Assembly (NCBI GenBank): GCA_007361935.1
Contig: CP041667.1
Span: forward strand, 1,764,501-1,828,500
Length of the DNA stretch: 64,000 nucleotides
Direction of reading: 5' to 3'
Source: Lachnospiraceae bacterium KGMB03038
GTDB lineage: Bacteria; Bacillota; Clostridia; Lachnospirales; Lachnospiraceae
Below, piece after piece: positions 60,096 to 64,000 of the stretch; positions within the stretch are counted from its first letter, which is position 1; the number at the start of each line of letters is the position of its first letter. The translations under genes and the position numbers were made by a program. The notes under the pieces are model-generated. The model was not told where the DNA came from, did not search any database, and saw only the letters and a list, made by a program, of their open reading frames with translations.

Positions 60096-61415
60096 TTATT
60101 TCTTCTTGCGGTTTGCAAGCGCAATCTTTCTCATGGAACCGATCGCCTGTTTCAGCGGACGTTTTGCCGGGCATACATAACTGCAGGAACCACATTCCAT
60201 ACACTCCAGCCCTTCATGTTTTGTAAACGCCTCTTCATTGTGATTCTCCGCGTAATCCGCCAGTCTTGACGGAATCAGACGGCTTGGACAGGCTTCCACG
60301 CACCGGCCGCAGTTAATGCAGGCTGTCGGTTCAAACTTAGAAGCCTCATCTTTGGTAAATCCAAGAATCGCAGATGAAGTTTTCGTTACCGGAACATCCA
60401 GCGTAAACATAGCAAATCCCATCATCGGACCGCCGGAGATCAATTTCTGCGGATCTTCCTTGAATCCGCCGGCCGCTTCCACAAGCTCCGCCTGATTGAT
60501 TCCGAACGGAACTTTGAAATTCCCCGGTTCATTGACCGCGTCTCCGCTTACCGTAACAATCCTCTCCATGGATGGTCTTCCCTCTACAACCGCCTGATAG
60601 ATGCTGATCATAGTAGCCACGTTATCAACTACACATCCCGCGTCTGCCGGAAGCATAGCGGAATTAATCGCCCGTCCGGTGGTAGCATAGATCAATTGAC
60701 GCTCGCCGCCCTGCGGGTATTTTGTCTTCAATGCAAGGACCTCCATCCGTGGTTCGTCCTTGGTAAGCTCTTTTAATTTCGCGATACAGTCTGGCTTATT
60801 ATCTTCAACGCCAAAGATTCCTTTTGCGTTGTCAAACAACCGGAGCACCGCCTTCATACCGCCTACCAGTTTCTCCGGCATCTCCAGGATCGCCCGGTAG
60901 TCTGCGGTGATGTAAGGTTCACATTCCGCGCAGTTCGCGATCACATAGTCGATTTTATCTGGTTCTTTGGGAGAAAGTTTTACCTTCGTCGGGAAACCCG
61001 CTCCGCCCATACCAACGACCCCAGCTTCGCCGATCGCGTTTAAGATCTCCTCTTTGCTCATCTCCTCCAGGGGCTTTACTTCAGGATATTCTACTTCCCG
61101 GTATTCCCCGTCGTTTTCAATCACAATACTGTTCACCATTCCCCCTGTCGGATTCAGATGAGGCTCGATCGCCTTCACTGTCCCAGATACGGAAGAATAA
61201 ATAGGCGCGGAAACAAAACCGCCTGCTTCCGCGATCTTTTGTCCTTTCAGAACCACATCCCCAACTTTAACGACCGGCGCCGCCGGGGCACCGATGTGCT
61301 GTGAAACTGGATAGACCAGGCTGCCCTTCGGCTTTAGTTCGACAATTTCCGAGCCTTTTGCCAGTCCCTTGCCGTCATCCGGGTGGATTCCACCCTTAAA
61401 TGTTAACAATGCCAT
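60096..61415 (-). CDS. rnfC: Rnf complex subunit RnfC
   Basis: A 439-residue peripheral subunit. FKGGIHPDDGKG at the start and VGMGGAGFPTKVKLSP (NADH/FMN domain) near 135, then two ferredoxin motifs: CINCGRCVEACPSRLI and CMECGSCSYVCPAKRPL. It transfers electrons to NAD+. First gene of the rnfCDGEAB operon. Rnf makes an ion gradient from ferredoxin oxidation and links to the NfnAB and fhs genes in this window. A -10-like TATAGT and a hairpin (61464-61490) lie upstream, but I could not place a -35 box. Confidence 0.95.
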   Translation of the reverse strand: MALLTFKGGIHPDDGKGLAKGSEIVELKPKGSLVYPVSQHIGAPAAPVVKVGDVVLKGQKIAEAGGFVSAPIYSSVSGTVKAIEPHLNPTGGMVNSIVIENDGEYREVEYPEVKPLEEMSKEEILNAIGEAGVVGMGGAGFPTKVKLSPKEPDKIDYVIANCAECEPYITADYRAILEMPEKLVGGMKAVLRLFDNAKGIFGVEDNKPDCIAKLKELTKDEPRMEVLALKTKYPQGGERQLIYATTGRAINSAMLPADAGCVVDNVATMISIYQAVVEGRPSMERIVTVSGDAVNEPGNFKVPFGINQAELVEAAGGFKEDPQKLISGGPMMGFAMFTLDVPVTKTSSAILGFTKDEASKFEPTACINCGRCVEACPSRLIPSRLADYAENHNEEAFTKHEGLECMECGSCSYVCPAKRPLKQAIGSMRKIALANRKKK

Positions 61416-61537
61416 CCTTTTTCCTTCCTTCCTTTTTACTCTCTTTATAACTATACAAGAAAAAGGCCTTTTTATCTAGTAAAAAAGGCTAATTCCTTGT
61501 ACATTTCCAAATACAGCTTGACGCTTTTTTAACAGAC

Positions 61538-61568
61538 AAAGGATAGAGACTCTGGTGCCTCTATCCTT
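61538..61568 (-). terminator. Terminator of rpsA
   Basis: AAGGATAGAGGCACCAGAGTCTCTATCCTT on the minus strand, a stem of about ten pairs, 27 bases after the rpsA stop. Its T run is short. Confidence 0.6.
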
Positions 61569-61595
61569 ATAAAATCTGTGTTATATTTTTGTCGA

Positions 61596-62693
61596 TTATT
61601 CTTCCTCTGAACCACCGTCATCCACACTTTCTGTCTCTGCCGCTGTTTCTAACGCCTTCATGCTCAGGCTGATCTTCTTCTCTTCCACATTCAGATCTAC
61701 GATCTTTGCTGTGATCATCTGTCCAACAGACAATACGTCTGATGGTTTATCTACATGAGCTCTGGAAATCTGGGAAACATGGAGCAGAGCGTCAACTCCC
61801 GGCGTCAGCTCCACAAAAGCTCCAAAGTCAGTCATTCTGGCGACTTTCCCCTCGATCACGGTACCTACCGCGTAATCTTCCGCCGCGTTAGCCCACGGAT
61901 TTGTCTCCGGGAACTTTAAGCTCAGCGCGATCTTCGTGTCATGGATATCTTTCACCAGAACTTTTATCGTCTCTCCCACCTGGAATACTTTCTTCGGATT
62001 TTCCACACGTCCCCAGGACATCTCAGAGATATGGAGCAGTCCGTCAATACCGCCAAGGTCGATGAACGCGCCGAAATCGGTCACATTCTTAACGGTTCCT
62101 TCTACCGTATCGCCCACCTGGAGTTTCGCGAACAGTTCTTTCTGTCTCTCCGCTCTCTCCGCTACCAGAAGCTGACGGCGGTCGCCGATGATCCGGTTTC
62201 TTCTTGGATTAAACTCGCTGATGACAAACTCGATCTCCTGATCCTGATATTTGCTCAGATCTTTTTCATAAGTATCAGAAACAAGGCTTGCGGGGATAAA
62301 CACTCTCGCCTCGTCGATCACCACGCTCAAACCTCCGCCCAGAATCTGTGTTACAGGGGCTTTCAGCACCTCATGGTTTTCATATGCTTCTCTGAGACGC
62401 TCATTGCCTTTTTCAGCCGCCAGTCTCTTATAAGTAAGAAGTACTTGACCTTCTCCATCGTTTACCTTCAGAACCTTTACCGTCATTTTATCGCCTACAG
62501 ACACAACTGTTGTCAGATCTACATTGGGCTCGTTGGTATACTCATTTCTCATGATGATCCCGTCTGCTTTATACCCGATATTTAAAATGATCTCGTCCGG
62601 TTTTACATCGATGACGGTACCATCAACAACCTCTCCATTTCTGATAGTTTTAAATGATTCTTCCAACATTTGTTCAAAAGTTTTTTCTGACAT
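61596..62693 (-). CDS. rpsA: 30S ribosomal protein S1-like RNA-binding protein
   Basis: A 365-residue protein with four S1 domains. Repeat markers are GEVVDGTVIDVKPDEIILNIGYKADGII, VGDTVEGTVKNVTDFGAFIDLGGIDGLLHISEMSW, and VGTVIEGKVARMTDFGAFVELTPGVDALLHVSQIS. This short form is typical of clostridia. It overlaps the ispH stop by 20 bases; the ispH-rpsA order, and sometimes fusion, is characteristic of Clostridia. The ATG at 62693 has GGAGG ten bases upstream. Confidence 0.92.
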   Translation of the reverse strand: MSEKTFEQMLEESFKTIRNGEVVDGTVIDVKPDEIILNIGYKADGIIMRNEYTNEPNVDLTTVVSVGDKMTVKVLKVNDGEGQVLLTYKRLAAEKGNERLREAYENHEVLKAPVTQILGGGLSVVIDEARVFIPASLVSDTYEKDLSKYQDQEIEFVISEFNPRRNRIIGDRRQLLVAERAERQKELFAKLQVGDTVEGTVKNVTDFGAFIDLGGIDGLLHISEMSWGRVENPKKVFQVGETIKVLVKDIHDTKIALSLKFPETNPWANAAEDYAVGTVIEGKVARMTDFGAFVELTPGVDALLHVSQISRAHVDKPSDVLSVGQMITAKIVDLNVEEKKISLSMKALETAAETESVDDGGSEEE

Positions 62694-63531
62694 TATTTTG
62701 AACCTCCTCAATTATTTTGTTGGGCGTGGATGCCCCTGCTGTAATACCTACTGTTTCCACGGACCTTAATTGATTCATATCCAAATCGTCAAGTGTCTGT
62801 ATATAGTACGTATCCGCACACGCATTACTGCAAATTTCAAATAACTTCCGAGTGTTTGAGCTTTTTTTATCGCCGATCACGATCATTGCTCCCACTCGTT
62901 TCGCAATATCACGCGCCTCCTCCTGGCGCTCTTTTGTGGCACTGCAAATCGTATTTAAAACAATTATATCATACCCCTTTTCAGCTATAATTTCAACTAA
63001 TTCTTTGAATTTATTGTAATTAAATGTCGTCTGAGAAACGATACAGACTTTCTGTAAAGGGTCTTTTATTGTAAACGACTCCGCTTCCTCTTTGGTCTGG
63101 ATGATCGTCACCGGACCTCCGGCCCAGCCGCTGATTCCTTCCACCTCTGGATGCTCCGGATTTCCAACGATCACAATATGCGATCCTTTCCCGCTTTCTT
63201 CCTCTACGATCTTATGGATCTTCTTTACAAAAGGACAGGTGGCGTCCACACACCGGATCCCTTTCCGCTCCATCAAACCGCAGATTTCTTTGGAAACTCC
63301 GTGGGATCGGATGATCACTATGCCTTCTTCAACCGCGGCCAGCTCTTCTTTTGAATCCAGGACTTTTACACCCTTTTGCTCCAGATCTTTGACCACTTCG
63401 TCATTATGGATGATGGGTCCGTAGGTGTAGATCGGTTTCCCGCCGGCTTGTCCCACCTGCTGGTATACCGTATCCACCGCCCGTCTGACACCAAAACAAA
63501 ATCCCGCCGTCTTCGCCAGTTCTATCTTCAT
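62674..63531 (-). CDS. ispH: 4-hydroxy-3-methylbut-2-enyl diphosphate reductase
   Basis: A 285-residue 4Fe-4S enzyme, last step of the MEP isoprenoid pathway. Cluster cysteines: TAGFCFGVRRAVD near 13, DATCPFVKK near 95 and NTICSATKERQEE near 190. Other blocks are VGNPEHPEVEGISGW and GITAGASTPNKIIEEV. The start at 63531 has AAGGAG eight bases upstream. It ends inside the rpsA start and follows cmk by 12 bases. Confidence 0.96.
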   Translation of the reverse strand: MKIELAKTAGFCFGVRRAVDTVYQQVGQAGGKPIYTYGPIIHNDEVVKDLEQKGVKVLDSKEELAAVEEGIVIIRSHGVSKEICGLMERKGIRCVDATCPFVKKIHKIVEEESGKGSHIVIVGNPEHPEVEGISGWAGGPVTIIQTKEEAESFTIKDPLQKVCIVSQTTFNYNKFKELVEIIAEKGYDIIVLNTICSATKERQEEARDIAKRVGAMIVIGDKKSSNTRKLFEICSNACADTYYIQTLDDLDMNQLRSVETVGITAGASTPNKIIEEVQNNVRKNF

Positions 63532-63542
63532 CTGCTTTCTCC

Positions 63543-64000
63543 TTACCCTCTGCAAAGCTCTATGATCCGAGCCGTTACTTCCTCGACAGTCAGATTGGAG
63601 CTGTCTACCAGGACCGCGTCTTCCGCCTGCTTAAGAGGCGCTGTCTTACGGGTCATATCCCGTTCGTCCCGTTCCTGGATGTCTTTCGCGATCTCATCCA
63701 GGCTGCAGGGGATTCCTTTTTCCTTTAACTCTTCATATCTCCTTCGGGCTCTCGTTTCCACACTGGCTGTCAGAAAGATTTTTACATCCGCGTCCGGAAG
63801 TACGCAGGTGCCGATATCCCGGCCGTCCATAACCACATCTTCTGTCTTTGCCAATTCTCTTTGCAGCTCCAGCAGCTTCTGTCTTACCTCTGGAATAGCG
63901 GAGCTTTTGGAAGCCATATTCCCCACTGCTTCCTCCCGGAGTCTGCCGGTCACATTTCTCCCGTTCAGATATACCTGCTGGATCCCGTTCTCATACTGGA
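63543..64000 (-). CDS. cmk: Cytidylate kinase, N-terminus beyond window edge
   Basis: The last about 152 residues of CMP kinase. The frame is open to the window edge (QYENGIQQVYLNGRNVTGRL). Family blocks are VMDGRDIGTCVLPDADVKIFLTAS and RDERDMTRKTAPLKQAEDAVLVDSSNLTVEEV. The nucleotide-binding N-terminus lies outside the window. First visible gene of the cmk-ispH-rpsA operon, a conserved clostridial order. Confidence 0.95.
   Translation of the reverse strand, partial: QYENGIQQVYLNGRNVTGRLREEAVGNMASKSSAIPEVRQKLLELQRELAKTEDVVMDGRDIGTCVLPDADVKIFLTASVETRARRRYEELKEKGIPCSLDEIAKDIQERDERDMTRKTAPLKQAEDAVLVDSSNLTVEEVTARIIELCRG

Noticed and set aside
61460..61595. Rex operator upstream of rnfC
   Set aside because: TTTTTTAACAGACAAAG has only a half-site; no matching second arm.

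Overview
The window looks like a chromosome segment of an anaerobic, spore-forming member of the Clostridia, most likely a Lachnospiraceae. The reasons are the gene families and their order: an alpha/beta small acid-soluble spore protein, GerW/YtfJ, YlbJ and a SpoVE-like SEDS protein; a complete Rnf complex (rnfCDGEAB), an NfnAB-type transhydrogenase pair and formate-tetrahydrofolate ligase; and the block rpmB / Asp23 / DAK2 / recG / rsmD / coaD. Almost every gene from 7.4 kb onward lies on the minus strand. No rRNA, tRNA or CRISPR array was seen.

Region 1 (1 to about 7,430) is accessory DNA abutting the 3' end of rlmH. It holds a secreted DUF6273-like protein cut by the window edge, a decayed TudS/CD3072-like gene, an IS256-family element (1898-3277, target duplication TGCCAATT), a group of small genes (156-aa unknown, DUF3990-like remnant, DUF2442, DUF4160), a 4Fe-4S protein resembling epoxyqueuosine reductase, and an ISLre2-family element (5658-7314, target duplication CTTACCATA). 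A repeat of about 190 bp occurs twice. It begins with the last codons of rlmH and ends in a strong promoter, and each copy is or was followed directly by a cargo gene. A 43-bp degenerate third piece is also present. I read this as successive integration of promoter-led cassettes at the rlmH 3' end, the same locus used by staphylococcal SCC elements. This is the most interesting structure in the window.

Region 2 (7.4-33 kb) is housekeeping: rlmH, helD, an AlkD-like gene, a ZIP transporter, the NfnAB/SudAB pair, an iron alcohol dehydrogenase with a near-perfect Rex operator, fhs, ftsK, tepA, metY, yebC, a CorC-like CBS protein, mazF, alr, nnr, rex, an ABC-F ATPase and pepD. Region 3 (33-52 kb) covers ylbJ, coaD, rsmD, a padR regulator pair, ssp, recG, the DAK2/Asp23/rpmB group, gerW, a PBP with its SEDS partner, a U32 peptidase, zapA and ruvBA. 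Region 4 (51-64 kb) links a Gx transporter protein, a NusG-II protein and ApbE to the Rnf operon, which needs flavin attachment. A group IIC-type intron sits between apbE and the next gene. The window ends with rpsA, ispH and a truncated cmk.

Several otherwise well-conserved genes (rlmH, fhs, ftsK, tepA, the U32 peptidase and both transposases) are broken by one-base length changes, mostly in short homopolymers. Either the sequence contains uncorrected indel errors or this strain carries unusual numbers of frameshifts. Frameshifted genes are entered as pseudogenes over their full original extent. Promoters, operators and terminators are called from visible -35/-10 boxes and stem-loops only.
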